A stretch of 64,000 nucleotides of DNA from Streptomyces olivochromogenes (GCF_001514115.1 NZ_KQ948480.1:22569-86568), one strand, 5' to 3'; positions 16,704 to 26,289 are shown, counted from the first letter of the stretch. Made by a program: numbers and translations. Notes: generated by a model from the letters alone, not told the origin.

Positions 16704-17906
16704 TCAGCTGCTACTTGCTGCCATCTCGCGCGTGCGGTCGGAGCCGGTGCGCAGGATCCCGGCGGCCACGGCGGTGATCGCACACAGCAGGATCAGCAGT
16801 GCGAAGGCGTGGTTCAGGGCGACGAGGTGGGTCAGCCAGCCGATGGCGGCGGGGCCGGCGAGCATGCCGACGTAGCCGAGCCCGGCGACGCGGGAGACAT
16901 TGGCCCCTGCAGCGGAGGGGTCGGCGTGCCCGGCCGCGCTGAACAACTGCGGGACACAGCCGGACAGTCCCAGACCGAACAGCGCCCACCCTGCGAACGC
17001 GGCCCATATCCACGGGGAGACGGTCACGATCGTGATGCCGACGGCAGCCGTCGCCGCGCCGTGACGCAGGATCGCCATGGATCCGAACCTGGCGACGAGG
17101 CGGTCGGCGAGCAGTCGGCCGATGGTCATGGTCGCCGCGAAGGTGCCGTACGCGAAGGCGGCGGTGCTCGCGGGTGCGCCGAGGACGTCCTTGAGGTGCA
17201 GCGCGCTCCAGTCGTTGGCGGCTCCCTCGCACAGCATGACCATGAGAGCCAGGGCGGCGAGGATCCAGATGCGCTTGCTGGTGCCGCGGTGCTCGGCGGC
17301 CGGCGCCTGCTCGGTCTCCTCCGCGGAGCCGGTGTCGGCAGTGGTGGGTGCGGTCGGCAGGAGGGCGCGTGCCGATACGAGGGCGATCGCGATACCCAGG
17401 GCTCCCATGGCGGCCATGCCTGCGGCCGGGCTGAGGCCGGCGCTCGCCGTAGCCGCTCCGACGAGCGCGGCGAGGACGCCGCCGACCGAGAACGTGGCGT
17501 GGAAGGCCGACATGACGGGGCGGCCGTACGCCTTCTCCACGTGCACGGCGTGGGCGTTCATGCTCACGTCCAGGCAGCCGTTGCAGAATCCGAAGGCCAG
17601 CAGGGCGCCTGCCAGCGTCCACGGCTCCCGGGGAAGTCCGGGCAGCACCAGGGCCGCGCTGCACAGCACGCCGGTGGCGGGGACGACGATGCGCGCCCCG
17701 AGAGAGTCAGTCAGACGCCCGGCCACCTGCATACCGATGAAGGCCCCCAGCCCCAGCAGCACCAGCAGTCCACCGAGCGTCGCGTGAGTGATGCCCACGC
17801 GCTCCTCGATGGCGGGGATGTTCACCACCCAGGTGCCCATCAGAGTGCCGCACAGGCTGAAGTAGACAAAGGTCGCCACTCGGGCGGCTCGAAGCGAATC
17901 ATTCAT
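16704..17906 (-). CDS. MFS transporter (YbjJ-like)
   Basis: A 400-aa major facilitator with about 12 hydrophobic segments. It starts MNDSLRAARVATFVYFSLCG, has GLGAFIGMQVAGRLTDSLGA in the loop 2-3 region, FGFCNGCLDVSMNAHAVHVE (a signature of YbjJ-type carriers) and a second half after a hydrophilic central loop. ATG 17906 was preferred over earlier in-frame codons because the latter would overlap the operator region. Divergent from the DeoR gene; first gene of an MFS-HAD operon. Probably exports or imports a sugar or sugar phosphate analogue; direction unknown. Confidence 0.85.
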   Translation of the reverse strand: MNDSLRAARVATFVYFSLCGTLMGTWVVNIPAIEERVGITHATLGGLLVLLGLGAFIGMQVAGRLTDSLGARIVVPATGVLCSAALVLPGLPREPWTLAGALLAFGFCNGCLDVSMNAHAVHVEKAYGRPVMSAFHATFSVGGVLAALVGAATASAGLSPAAGMAAMGALGIAIALVSARALLPTAPTTADTGSAEETEQAPAAEHRGTSKRIWILAALALMVMLCEGAANDWSALHLKDVLGAPASTAAFAYGTFAATMTIGRLLADRLVARFGSMAILRHGAATAAVGITIVTVSPWIWAAFAGWALFGLGLSGCVPQLFSAAGHADPSAAGANVSRVAGLGYVGMLAGPAAIGWLTHLVALNHAFALLILLCAITAVAAGILRTGSDRTREMAASSS

Positions 17907-17932
17907 GACAGCCACCGTAACGAACATATTGT

Positions 17933-17992
17933 GCGGTTGAATACTGTTGCTTCGCACACATTGAATGTTTGTTTCGTGTGGTGTTCAATCGC
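17933..17992. promoter_or_regulatory. Triple TTGAA operator between MFS and DeoR genes
   Basis: GCGGTTGAATAC (17933-17944) and GTGTTCAATCGC (17981-17992) are inverted copies (10 of 12 bases), with a middle box CACATTGAATG (17957-17967). Repeated TTGAA-type boxes in the divergent intergenic region are the expected binding array for the adjacent DeoR/GlpR-type repressor. Confidence 0.5.
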
Positions 17993-17995
17993 GGT

Positions 17996-18757
17996 ATGAG
18001 TAACGCAGACCGGCACGGGATGATCGCGCAGGCCGTCAGAGAGACGGGAAGGATCACGGTCCAGGAACTCGCCGAACTGACCGGCGCCTCCGAGATGACC
18101 ATCCGGCGCGACCTCGACGCGCTGTCCGCGCAAGGCGTCCTCGAACGCGTCCGCGGCGGTGCGCGCACCCTGCTGCTCAGGGGCGAGGAGCCGCCCTTCG
18201 CGCTGCGTGCTCACGAGGCCGTCGACGCCAAGCGCCGCATCGCCGCCGAGGTGGCCTCGCTCATCGCCGACGGCGAGACCGTCCTCCTCGACAGCGGCAC
18301 CACCTGCCTGGAGATCGCCCACCTGCTGCGCCGGCGACCGGTCACTGTGATGCCCCTGTCATTGCAGGCCATCCACGTACTCAGCGAGGGCCCGGGCCCG
18401 GCCACACTGATGGTGCCCGGCGGGCAGCCTCGGGCAGCCGAGGGAGCCCTCACCGGCCCCCTCACCCTTGCGTCCCTGGCGGCACTGCGCTTCGACACTG
18501 CCGTCATGGGCTGCTGCGGTCTCAGCGCAGCCCAGGGCCTGACCGCGTACGACCTCGACGACGCGGCCGTGAAGAAGGCCGGCATCGCCTCCACACGCCG
18601 CATCATCGTTGCCGCCGACGGCAGCAAGCTCGGCCACACCGCGTACGCCTACGTCGGTCCCTCGACGCTCCTGCACACCCTCGTCACCGACACCGCGGCA
18701 CCCGTCGACGAGGTCATCGCGCTCGAAGGCACTGGGATCGTCGTCAAGGCCGTCTGA
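17996..18757 (+). CDS. DeoR/GlpR-family regulator
   Basis: A 253-aa DeoR regulator. The winged HTH covers residues about 5-60 with ETGRITVQELAELTGASEMT and IRRDLDALSAQGVLERVRGG, the family signature. The C-terminal DeoRC domain contains ADGETVLLDSGTTCLEIAHL and DGSKLGHTAYAYV, the sugar-phosphate isomerase-like effector pocket. ATG 17996 was chosen as the HTH begins right after it. Divergent from the MFS-HAD operon, which it probably represses until a phosphorylated sugar binds. Confidence 0.92.
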   Translation: MSNADRHGMIAQAVRETGRITVQELAELTGASEMTIRRDLDALSAQGVLERVRGGARTLLLRGEEPPFALRAHEAVDAKRRIAAEVASLIADGETVLLDSGTTCLEIAHLLRRRPVTVMPLSLQAIHVLSEGPGPATLMVPGGQPRAAEGALTGPLTLASLAALRFDTAVMGCCGLSAAQGLTAYDLDDAAVKKAGIASTRRIIVAADGSKLGHTAYAYVGPSTLLHTLVTDTAAPVDEVIALEGTGIVVKAV

Positions 18758-19058
18758 CAAGAAGCGCAGGAACTCCCGACCATCGCAGGCCCGCAGGCGC
18801 CTCTTCGCATTTCGTCGTCCACAGGCCGACTACCGCGTGGCGAATCCAGGCTCAGTGGGTGGCCCGGGGCGTCCCGATTCCTGTCGTCACGGCCCAAGTT
18901 GGCCACTCTCGCGAGTCCTAGGCTGCAATGGGGGTGACAGACAGGCGCAACGGGAACAGGCCGCACGGGCCGGCCACGCTTCCTCACGTGTCCAACCACT
19001 GCGGCCGTTCTCACGTCATGGCCCAGTTGTCCCCAATGTCGTAACCGGCTTCACGTAA
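18758..19058. other. Intergenic, no gene seen
   Basis: Between the convergent DeoR and SDR genes; no recognisable gene or strong hairpin. Confidence 0.4.
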
Positions 19059-19718
19059 TCAGGTGTAGAGGAGTTCGGCCTGCCACTCGTCCTGCGGCTG
19101 CTGATGCAGGTTCAGGTAGGCTGCGGCCAGTTTGTCGGGAGAAAACCGCGGGTTGTCACCACCGATGGAACCACCGACCGTCACGGTGGTCACGTGCACG
19201 TCGGAGCCTTGCTGCTGCTTGTGGAGAGACTGGACGTATGCCCGCAGCGACGCCTTGCTCACCGACAGAGACGTGTACTCGGGCGAGGGGTCCAGAGCCA
19301 AACCGCCACCGGTGAACAGCAGGCTCCCTCGGCCGTCACGCAGGAGCGGGAGGACCGTCCGGGCCGCGACCACGGCTCCAGTGACATTGACCGCGAGGGT
19401 GTGTGCAAACTCCCGTGCATCCAGCTCGGTGGGCGTATCAGGGCTCATCAGGGCCGCGTTGTACACGAGCACTTCCGGTGACCCGAACTCGTCTGCGGCG
19501 CGCTTGAGCGCGGCCTCCAAGCCTTCGGGATCGGCGGCATCCACCGAGTAGGCGCGCGCTGTGCGGCCCTCAGCGTTCAGCTCAGACGCGTACTTGTCCA
19601 GGCGCGCCGCGTCACGTCCGAACAACGCCACAGGGTGGCCGTCCCTGGCGAAGGCCTCCGCAAGGGCCAGGCCGAGGCCGGGGCCGACTCCGATGATTAG
19701 CGCGGATCCCTTAGTCAT
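19059..19718 (-). CDS. Atypical short-chain dehydrogenase/reductase
   Basis: A 219-aa SDR with the nucleotide-binding GVGPGLGLALA motif near the N-terminus, an ARAYSVDAADP strand and VYNAA in place of the usual NNAG. At the active site the usual YxxxK is not present: the sequence is PEYTSLSVSKASLRAY, so Lys is kept but the position four before it is Leu. Classic dehydrogenase chemistry is therefore doubtful. Homologues with the same change exist among Streptomyces SDR-like proteins, so this may be an NAD(P)-binding sensor or use another residue. ATG 19718 follows AGAAGGAG. Confidence 0.82.
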   Translation of the reverse strand: MTKGSALIIGVGPGLGLALAEAFARDGHPVALFGRDAARLDKYASELNAEGRTARAYSVDAADPEGLEAALKRAADEFGSPEVLVYNAALMSPDTPTELDAREFAHTLAVNVTGAVVAARTVLPLLRDGRGSLLFTGGGLALDPSPEYTSLSVSKASLRAYVQSLHKQQQGSDVHVTTVTVGGSIGGDNPRFSPDKLAAAYLNLHQQPQDEWQAELLYT

Positions 19719-19770
19719 GATCTCTACTCCTTCTACTGAGTGTTGATATGGGGCGCGACAGTGCGCCGAC

Positions 19771-20577
19771 CTATGTCGCCACCAGGGCGGGCGAGCCTGG
19801 CGGAGCCTGGTCCGACGTAGCAACCAACAGCCCGGGGGATGAGCTTGTTCCGCTTTTGACGGACAGCGTCGGTGTCACGTTCAGGCCGGAAGGGCGGTCC
19901 CGAAGCCGACGGCGGTGACCGAGGCTCCTGTGAAGTCTGCGGAACACTCGTCGGCCGACGTGCCGCTCGCCGCGGGAAACGCGACCTGACGGCACGTCCG
20001 CCCGCCCCGGTGGGCCCGCAGCCGGGGTGAACAGGCCGCCCGGCAGGCGGGCCGGCCAGCCGCGGACCTTCAGCGCATACGCGCGGTGGCGGACCTTCTC
20101 CACCTCGTTCAACCGCTGCGCGTCCCGGCCCGGACAGGTCGTCAGCTCCCGTGCCGAGACGGGCTCGGTCCGGGCGAGGACCGCCGCGAAGGGCTGCTGG
20201 TGCTGCCCCGCGAGCACCTCTGGGCGCCCTCCTGCCCGCCGCACCGGAGGCCGCGGGTCGTGGCCCGCGGGCAGACCCGTCGGCACTACCGGCCCATCCG
20301 AGGCGTCGGCCGCCGCGTCCGGGCCCGGTTCGGCCGCCCGGGAACCCGCCGAAGCGGGCGGCGTCGCAAGCGCCTTCGCTTCCCGCGCCCCGGCCACGGC
20401 CTCGTCCTCCTCGGGCAGCGCCCACAACACCTCCTCCTGGCCGATCCAGGCGTAGTCCAAGCGCTCCCGGCAGACCGCCGCATGCTCCTGCGCCTCGCGC
20501 AGCCGCTCCATCCAGGCATCCAGATCTTCCCGGGCCCACGGCTCGCGATGTTCCAGCAACGCGATCACCGGCGGCAT
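19771..20577 (-). CDS. Coiled-coil plus winged-helix protein, end uncertain
   Basis: From ATG 20577: MPPVIALLEHREPWAREDLD opens a helical coiled-coil region (LDAWMERLREAQEHAAVCRE), then a linker rich in Ala/Pro. A segment LARTEPVSARELTTCPGRDA with KVRHRAYALKVRGWPARLPG and GLFTPAAG resembles the winged-helix end of small Streptomyces proteins that often sit near IS elements. The natural end is probably soon after GLFTPA (about 20020). The following 80 codons look unrelated and may be read-through after a lost stop. Function unknown; DNA binding is inferred from the wing. Confidence 0.4.
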   Translation of the reverse strand: MPPVIALLEHREPWAREDLDAWMERLREAQEHAAVCRERLDYAWIGQEEVLWALPEEDEAVAGAREAKALATPPASAGSRAAEPGPDAAADASDGPVVPTGLPAGHDPRPPVRRAGGRPEVLAGQHQQPFAAVLARTEPVSARELTTCPGRDAQRLNEVEKVRHRAYALKVRGWPARLPGGLFTPAAGPPGRADVPSGRVSRGERHVGRRVFRRLHRSLGHRRRLRDRPSGLNVTPTLSVKSGTSSSPGLLVATSDQAPPGSPALVAT

Positions 20578-20768
20578 GAACCGCACCTCCACGACCGGCT
20601 TCACTGCCGAACGGCTGCTCCGCAGACCCCGCCCACACGCCACGGCACCGAGAAAGCCCCAGCTCATCGTGGTACAGATTGGTTCACCACCACGTTCTGA
20701 AGACATTCAGATCCCAGTCCTCACTGGTCGTCCGACCGACGGCCGGCACCGAATCCCGCGACCACCTG

Positions 20769-22253
20769 TTATTCGGCCTCCGGCGAGCGGGAGGCCGATG
20801 GCGGCATGGCACGGCTGGCGAGCGCGAGGACAGCCATGATGGCGATTTGAGCGGCACCAGCGGCGGCGAAGGCTTGAGAGACGCCGTGGTTCTCAAGGCC
20901 GAGGTAGAGCGTGCCGATCGTGGCGACGCCGAGTGCAAGGCCGCTTTGCTGGATGGTGACGAGTACCCCTCCACCGACACCGGCGTGATGGAGCGGAACG
21001 TCGGACAGCACGAGGCGGAACAGCGATCCGAACACGAGAGCTTGGCCGAACCCGACAACGGCCAGAGCAGGGGCCAGGGAGAGCAGGCTGACGTGTGGCC
21101 ACTTGTCGGTCACGACGACGACCAGGCCGATCAGTCCGATCCCGTTCACCGTTGCCCCGAGAGCGACCGTCATGCGGCCACCGAACCGTCTGACGACCTT
21201 GGGCGTGAGGAGCGAGCCGATGAAGAAGGCGATGGCCATGGGGACGATGGCGAGGCCACTTTGCAGCGGGCCGGCGTGCAGTCCGTGTTGCACCGTGAGC
21301 GCGAACACGAACATGAGTGCGCCGTAGCCGAGCATGAACAGGAGCTGTAGGAGCAGTCCTCGATGCATCGACCGGGTTTTCAGGAGGGATGGCGGCAGCA
21401 ACGGGACTCCACCGCTGCGCTCGAAGCGACGCTCGAAGACGATGGTGATGAACGCGAGGATGGGTGCGCATGCGAGGAGGATCCAGGTCCATGCCGGCCA
21501 CCCGACGGTTTGGCCTTCGGCGAGGGGCACGAGCAGAGCGACGAGCGTGGCGGCGAAGAGCAGAGTTCCACGGGTGTCGATGGTCGCGGGGTGCTTGGAG
21601 CGTGTCGGGGGCACGAATCGTGGGACGGCGATGAGCGTGGCGAGACCGATGGGGACGTTGACCCAGAAGATCGGTCGCCATGTGGTGCCGGCGATGTTGA
21701 TGGTGACCAGGAGCCCGCCGGCGAGTTGGCCGACCGCGATGGCCAGCCCGGCGGCTGCACCGTAGAGGCTCTGAGCGCGGTGCAGTTCGGACCCTTGGAG
21801 TGTGGCATGGAAGGTGGCAAGGACCTGGGGGACGATGAGTGCCGCGCAGGCGCCTTGCAAGAGACGGGCGCCGAGTAGGAACCACACGTCCGGCGCCGTC
21901 CCGCAGGCCAGTGAGGCGGTCGTGAAGCCGGCGAGGCCGATCGCGAAGACGCGGCGTCGGCCGACTATGTCGCCGAGACGGCCACCGACGACGAGCAGCG
22001 CCGCGTAGACAGTGCCGTACCCGGCCACGATCAGCTCGAGGGCTCCGGAGGATGCGTGGAGCGACTGGTCGATCGTGGGGAGGGCGACGTTGACGATGAA
22101 GTAGTCGGCCTGCGGCATGAACACGCCGATGAGCAGAACCATGATCCCGACAGGACCCAGGTTGCGGGCGCCGTGGTCGCTGGTCAGGCGGCTCTTCAGG
22201 CGGTGGTTCTTGGTGGCCTGGGGGTCGATGCGGCGGTGGACGACGGTGCGCAT
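20769..22253 (-). CDS. DHA2-family MFS multidrug transporter
   Basis: A 494-aa 14-helix major facilitator of the DHA2/EmrB-QacA type. It shows MPQADYFIVNVALPTIDQSL in helix 1, GGRLGDIVGRRRVF in loop 2-3, GARLLQGACAALIVPQVLA in helix 4 and QLAGGLLVTINIAGTTWRPI with FWVNVPIG, the DHA2 signatures. ATG 22253 is the first start that leaves the operator free. Divergent from an XRE regulator at 22341; together they look like an inducible drug-efflux unit. Confidence 0.92.
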   Translation of the reverse strand: MRTVVHRRIDPQATKNHRLKSRLTSDHGARNLGPVGIMVLLIGVFMPQADYFIVNVALPTIDQSLHASSGALELIVAGYGTVYAALLVVGGRLGDIVGRRRVFAIGLAGFTTASLACGTAPDVWFLLGARLLQGACAALIVPQVLATFHATLQGSELHRAQSLYGAAAGLAIAVGQLAGGLLVTINIAGTTWRPIFWVNVPIGLATLIAVPRFVPPTRSKHPATIDTRGTLLFAATLVALLVPLAEGQTVGWPAWTWILLACAPILAFITIVFERRFERSGGVPLLPPSLLKTRSMHRGLLLQLLFMLGYGALMFVFALTVQHGLHAGPLQSGLAIVPMAIAFFIGSLLTPKVVRRFGGRMTVALGATVNGIGLIGLVVVVTDKWPHVSLLSLAPALAVVGFGQALVFGSLFRLVLSDVPLHHAGVGGGVLVTIQQSGLALGVATIGTLYLGLENHGVSQAFAAAGAAQIAIMAVLALASRAMPPSASRSPEAE

Positions 22254-22302
22254 GGCGTCGACGATAGGTAGGAGGGAACCTAGTAGCCAGCAACCATTTA
22301 TA

Positions 22303-22321
22303 CTGGTAGTACCCCTACCAG
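22303..22321. promoter_or_regulatory. Inverted repeat CTGGTAG-N5-CTACCAG
   Basis: A perfect 7-bp inverted repeat with 5-bp spacer lies in the 87-bp gap between the divergent MFS and XRE genes. TATACT at 22299-22304 overlaps its left edge and may be the -10 of the XRE gene. It is the likely operator for this pair. Confidence 0.55.
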
Positions 22322-22340
22322 CCTGGAAGGACAAGCAAGG

Positions 22341-23261
22341 ATGGCGACAGCGATATCGTCTGCCGGCCCCGAGGATCCTGGCAGCTTGCGGCGCGCAGAA
22401 CTGGCCGAGTTCCTTCGGAGCCGACGAGAGCGCCTCACGCCCCAGCAAGCCGGAGTGATCTACACCGGCCGTCGCCGCACGCCGGGCCTGCGCCGGGAAG
22501 AAGTCGCGCAACTGGGCGGGATGAGTACGACCTGGTACACGTGGCTCGAGCAGGGGCGCGACATCAAGGTTTCCGATCAGGTACTCGATTCGCTGTCACG
22601 GACATTGCAACTCGACCATGACGAGCGAAGTCACCTGTTCGCTCTGGCCGGCGCCCCGGATCCCACCACGACAACAGAGTGCGACGCCGTCACGCCGCAG
22701 ATGCGAGCAGTGCTGGCCAAGCTGGATCCGTACCCCGCCTGTGTGCAAGGCGGCAAATACGACCTGCTCGCGTACAACACTGCGCTCCGCTTGCTGCTCA
22801 CCGACCTGGACGATGTACCCAGAGACCAGCGCAACTGCGTGTGGTTGACATTCACCCACCCGGCTTGGCGGGAGAGCATCGTCAACTGGGAAGCCACCGC
22901 CGCGCGCATGGTCGCCAACCTACGAGTCGCCATGGCCGACCACGTCGGTGACCCCCTGTGGCGGAACCTCGTGTCCCGGCTTCGGGCAGTGTCCCCGGAG
23001 TTCGCCGAACTATGGGACCGTCACACGGTTGCGCAGGTCGAGGACTCCGGAGTTCGGACGATTCGCAACGCCATCGTCGGTGAGCTCCACTTCGAGGTGT
23101 CCAACACCTGGCTGGCACCACGGTCGGGCCACCGCCTACAGGTCTTTACCCCGGCCGATTCTGAGACCGAACGACGTCTCGCCACCTTGGTCAGCCGGCC
23201 CCCACTTTCGGCCCGCGCCGTGAGCTTGCCGTCTAACCTCGGCGTGAGAAGAGTCGAGTGA
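22341..23261 (+). CDS. XRE regulator with MmyB-like ligand domain
   Basis: A 306-aa regulator: an N-terminal HTH (LAEFLRSRRERLTPQQAGV, GLRREEVAQLGGMSTTWYTW, LEQGRDIKVSDQVLDSLSRT) and a C-terminal PAS-like MmyB domain from about residue 115 (LDPYPACVQGGKYDLLAYNT, WLTFTHPAWRESIVNWEATA). MmyB domains bind fatty-acid-like ligands in characterised relatives. Divergent from the DHA2 transporter, it presumably controls it through the inverted repeat between them. Confidence 0.9.
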   Translation: MATAISSAGPEDPGSLRRAELAEFLRSRRERLTPQQAGVIYTGRRRTPGLRREEVAQLGGMSTTWYTWLEQGRDIKVSDQVLDSLSRTLQLDHDERSHLFALAGAPDPTTTTECDAVTPQMRAVLAKLDPYPACVQGGKYDLLAYNTALRLLLTDLDDVPRDQRNCVWLTFTHPAWRESIVNWEATAARMVANLRVAMADHVGDPLWRNLVSRLRAVSPEFAELWDRHTVAQVEDSGVRTIRNAIVGELHFEVSNTWLAPRSGHRLQVFTPADSETERRLATLVSRPPLSARAVSLPSNLGVRRVE

Positions 23262-23264
23262 GTG

Positions 23265-24040
23265 ACTCTGTGGGTCGGCAGTCTGTTCGGTTCGGCCGGC
23301 CTTTCCCAAGCCGCCGGAGGTCGGTGGTCGGTGGGCGGGCGAGCCGGAGCTGGGCATAGGCGGCGATTACCAACCACGTCCACGGGTCGGCCGCTTCCGA
23401 GTCGCGGAGCCGGGTCCTGGTCCAGCTGAGTGTCTGGCTGGACAGGCGAAACGTGTGCTCGATGTCGAAGCGTCGGAGGAAGGACTGCCAGCAGCGGTCG
23501 ACATGCGCTTCGGGCGCGCCGGTGCCCGACCACCACAGCCATACCGGCTTGTTGACCCGGCCGCTGGGCGACTTCTCCACGACCAGTCGGATGACGGTGC
23601 CCTCGATGGTGGGCAGCGGGCCGTCGTGGTCAGGCCATGCGGCCCGACGGGTCAGGCGCGGGTGTAGCCGGTCCGACGCCTGAGCGGTTGCCCTTCCCAT
23701 GGAGTCGCGTGTCCGAGGCCGTCACCGTCTGCTCGGTGCCCCAGGTTGCCGGGTGGCCGAAGACGAACTCGCCACCGTGCTGGGCGGCCGGCCACCCTTG
23801 AGGTCGTGGACCCGCTGCGGTGTCGGCCGCCGCATCACGCGGTCCGAACGGGGGCGCCAGACTATCTCGACAGGCAGCCCCGTCGGCGAGTGGGCGATGC
23901 GCGGAGCGTCGTATCCCGCGTCCAGCGGGACCAGGTCCTCCACGCAACAGGAGCAGCAGGGCCGAGAAGAGCCCCCCGATCGCACCCCAGCGCCAGTCGA
24001 AGGACGAGACGACGCCGGACACGATCCAGGGGATGAAGCC
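23265..24040 (-). pseudogene. Transposase remnant (NF041680-like), C-terminal two thirds
   Basis: Minus-strand coding traces spread over at least three frames: LDAGYDAPRIAHSPTGLPVE with RPRSDRVMRRP (about 23820-23920), GGEFVFGHPATWGTEQTVTA (about 23720-23780), then DRLHPRLTRRAAWPDHDGPL and RRFDIEHTFRLSSQTLSWTR. These match a large transposase family common in Streptomyces. Frameshifts separate the blocks and the C-terminus stops at the XRE gene end. A matching N-terminal scrap is at 6985-7114. Confidence 0.6.
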
Positions 24041-24050
24041 GCGCAGATGA

Positions 24051-24434
24051 CCCTTTGTTCGTTCGAGACCTCTTCTGGCCCCTTGACCCCGGAGATCACG
24101 CGCACTTTGCCGGACACCGAGATCATTGACCGTTTGCACATCAACGCATGGCGGAACGGGACCCTTCGGGCTGCCGTCGAGGCCATCGGCCGACGCCCCC
24201 TGCTCATGGCCGGCCTGTGGACCGAGGTCCGCCTTACCTTCCCCGCGCTGTCGGCGACCCAAGCCGGGTACGAGGTGTTCGCCGTCGTCGACGCCTCCGC
24301 CGGGTCGAGCACCGCGGCCCACGAGGCCGCGATCGTACGACGCTGTCATGGACATCGTCCGCGACCCCATGGGCGCTTGGGGACAGGGCGCCAATCGTGT
24401 GAGTGCGGGATTCAGCAACAAGGAGCGTGAGTGA
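24051..24434 (+). pseudogene. Isochorismatase-family hydrolase remnant
   Basis: The plus strand reads PDTEIIDRLHINAWRNGTLR, AAVEAIGRRPLLMAGLWTEV, LTFPALSATQAGYEVFAVVD and ASAGSSTAAHEAAIVRR. It then continues in another frame with YDAVMDIVRDPMGAWGQGAN. This is the C-terminal half of a cysteine-hydrolase (isochorismatase fold). The catalytic Cys position reads LWTEVRL, with Arg where Cys is expected, and about 35 residues before the tail are missing. Non-functional. Confidence 0.6.
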
Positions 24435-24444
24435 GAGGTGTTGG

Positions 24445-26058
24445 ATGGGAGTCGTGAGCGCGAACCGGCAACGCACCCGTGTCAGCGAGGGGCCCCTGGG
24501 CGACCCGACCTACCGCATGCTCTGGGCCGCCCAGTTGGGCTCGGCCGTCGGCGGCTGGATGCAGTCGGTGGGGGCACAGTGGATGCTGGTGCACCGTCCG
24601 GGCGCGGCCACCTGGGTGTCGCTCGTGCAGGCGGCGAGCCTGCTGCCGGTGATGTTCGTGTCGCTCCCCGCGGGCGTGCTCGCCGATGTCATGGACCGGC
24701 GACGGCTGCTCATCGGTGTCCAGAGCGCGATGACGGTGCTCGCGGCGCTGCTGACCGTGCTGACCGCCACCGGACGGACTACCCCCGCCGTGCTCATCGC
24801 GTTCACCTTCCTGCTCGGCTGCGGGCAGGCCGTCGGCAACCCCGCCTGGCAGGCGATCCAGCCCGAACTGGTGCCCAGGGAGCAGATCCCGGCAGCCGCC
24901 GCCCTGGGGAGCCTCAGCGTCAACGTGGCTCGCGCGGTGGGCCCGGCCCTCGCCGGCCTGCTGCTCACGGTCACCTCCACCTGGGTGCTGTTCGGCATCA
25001 ACGCGGTCTCGTTCACCGCCGTGATTCTTGCGCTGCTGCGCTGGCGTCGGACCGAGGAGAGAAACACGGCGCCCGAGGCGGTCCTCGCCGCCCTGCACGC
25101 CGGCGGCCGCTACGTGCGCCACGCCCCGGGCGTACGCCGGATCCTGTGGCGGGCCGCTCTGTTCGTCGTGCCCGCCAGCGCCCTGTGGGCCCTGCTGCCC
25201 GTGATCGCCAGTGAGCACCTGCACCAGGGCTCCGGCGGTTACGGTCTGCTGCTGGCGGCACTCGGGGCAGGCGCGGTCGGCGGAGCGCTGGGAATGGGGC
25301 GGTTGCGCAAGGCGCTGACGGCTAATCAACTCCTGCTGTTCTCAGGCCTGCTCTACGGCGCTGGCGCCCTGATCACCGCACTCTCCGCGAGCCTGCCCGT
25401 CGTCGCCGCGGTGTCGGTCGTGACCGGGGCGGGCTGGCTGGTCACCCTGTCGACACTCAACACCTCCATGCAACTGACCCTTCCCGCCTGGGTCCGGGCC
25501 CGCGCCCTCGCGGCCTACCTGATCGTCTTCCTTGGCGGCCAGGGCCTCGGCTCGCTGCTCTGGGGCCTGGTCGCGCGCCCGCTGGGCACCCAGGGAACGC
25601 TGGTGCTGGCCGCCTCTCTGCTGGTGGTGGGTACGGCGAGCCTCCCGCTGTTCCCGCTGCTGCCCGGCACCGGCACGCTCGACCGGACCGTCTCGGCCCA
25701 CTGGCCGGAGCCGGCCCTGGTCTTCGACGCGGTCGGCGACACGGGACCCGTCCTGGTGGAAATCGCCTACGAGGTGACCCCGGAGGATCTGCCCGAGTTC
25801 CTGGAGGCGGCCCAGCGGCTGTCCCGCTCCCGCCTCCGCACCGGTGCGACCCGATGGCGTCTCTACCAGGACGCGTCGGACCCGGCGAAGCTGTACGAGG
25901 TCTTCGAAGTGCCCACCTGGGACGAGCATCTCAGGCAGCATCACGAGCGCACCACCGGCTTCGACCAGCAGCTCCTGGACCGGGTGCGGGCCCTGTCGCG
26001 CACCGAGCCCCGGTCGCGCCATCTGCTTCCGGCCCGCTCGGCGGCGGCTCGCGGCTGA
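24445..26058 (+). CDS. EntS-like MFS transporter with C-terminal ferredoxin-like domain
   Basis: A 537-aa protein. Residues 1 to about 425 are an MFS_3 (EntS/enterobactin-exporter-type) carrier: DPTYRMLWAAQLGSAVGGWM, PAGVLADVMDRRRLLI and GCGQAVGNPAWQAIQPELVP. The last 110 residues (VLVEIAYEVTPEDLPEFLEA, TRWRLYQDASDPAKLYEVFE, WDEHLRQHHERTT) form a soluble antibiotic-monooxygenase-like ferredoxin fold. This two-part architecture recurs in actinobacterial exporters. ATG 24445 has a GAGAGG site. Substrate unknown; siderophore or drug export is a family-based guess. Confidence 0.85.
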   Translation: MGVVSANRQRTRVSEGPLGDPTYRMLWAAQLGSAVGGWMQSVGAQWMLVHRPGAATWVSLVQAASLLPVMFVSLPAGVLADVMDRRRLLIGVQSAMTVLAALLTVLTATGRTTPAVLIAFTFLLGCGQAVGNPAWQAIQPELVPREQIPAAAALGSLSVNVARAVGPALAGLLLTVTSTWVLFGINAVSFTAVILALLRWRRTEERNTAPEAVLAALHAGGRYVRHAPGVRRILWRAALFVVPASALWALLPVIASEHLHQGSGGYGLLLAALGAGAVGGALGMGRLRKALTANQLLLFSGLLYGAGALITALSASLPVVAAVSVVTGAGWLVTLSTLNTSMQLTLPAWVRARALAAYLIVFLGGQGLGSLLWGLVARPLGTQGTLVLAASLLVVGTASLPLFPLLPGTGTLDRTVSAHWPEPALVFDAVGDTGPVLVEIAYEVTPEDLPEFLEAAQRLSRSRLRTGATRWRLYQDASDPAKLYEVFEVPTWDEHLRQHHERTTGFDQQLLDRVRALSRTEPRSRHLLPARSAAARG

Positions 26059-26289
26059 CTCCGGCCGGGACGCCGGGGTCGACAGCGATCTCCTGTCAGA
26101 GCTCCCGTCACCGGTACTGCCAGGAGAGACCACACCATGGACCCACACCATCCCAGCGCACTGTCCCACTTCCGGCAGTCTCAAAGATCATTTGGCATTG
26201 ATCGGTCAATCGACTTCTCCATTCTGGCTCATTTGCGCCATTCGAAATACAACGAGAAGAACGCCGACGAAAACAGCCGACGCAGCAGG

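Noticed and set aside
20769..22511. Longer start for the DHA2 transporter (22511)
   Set aside because: It would overlap the divergent XRE gene and its operator; the residues before 22253 are not transporter-like.
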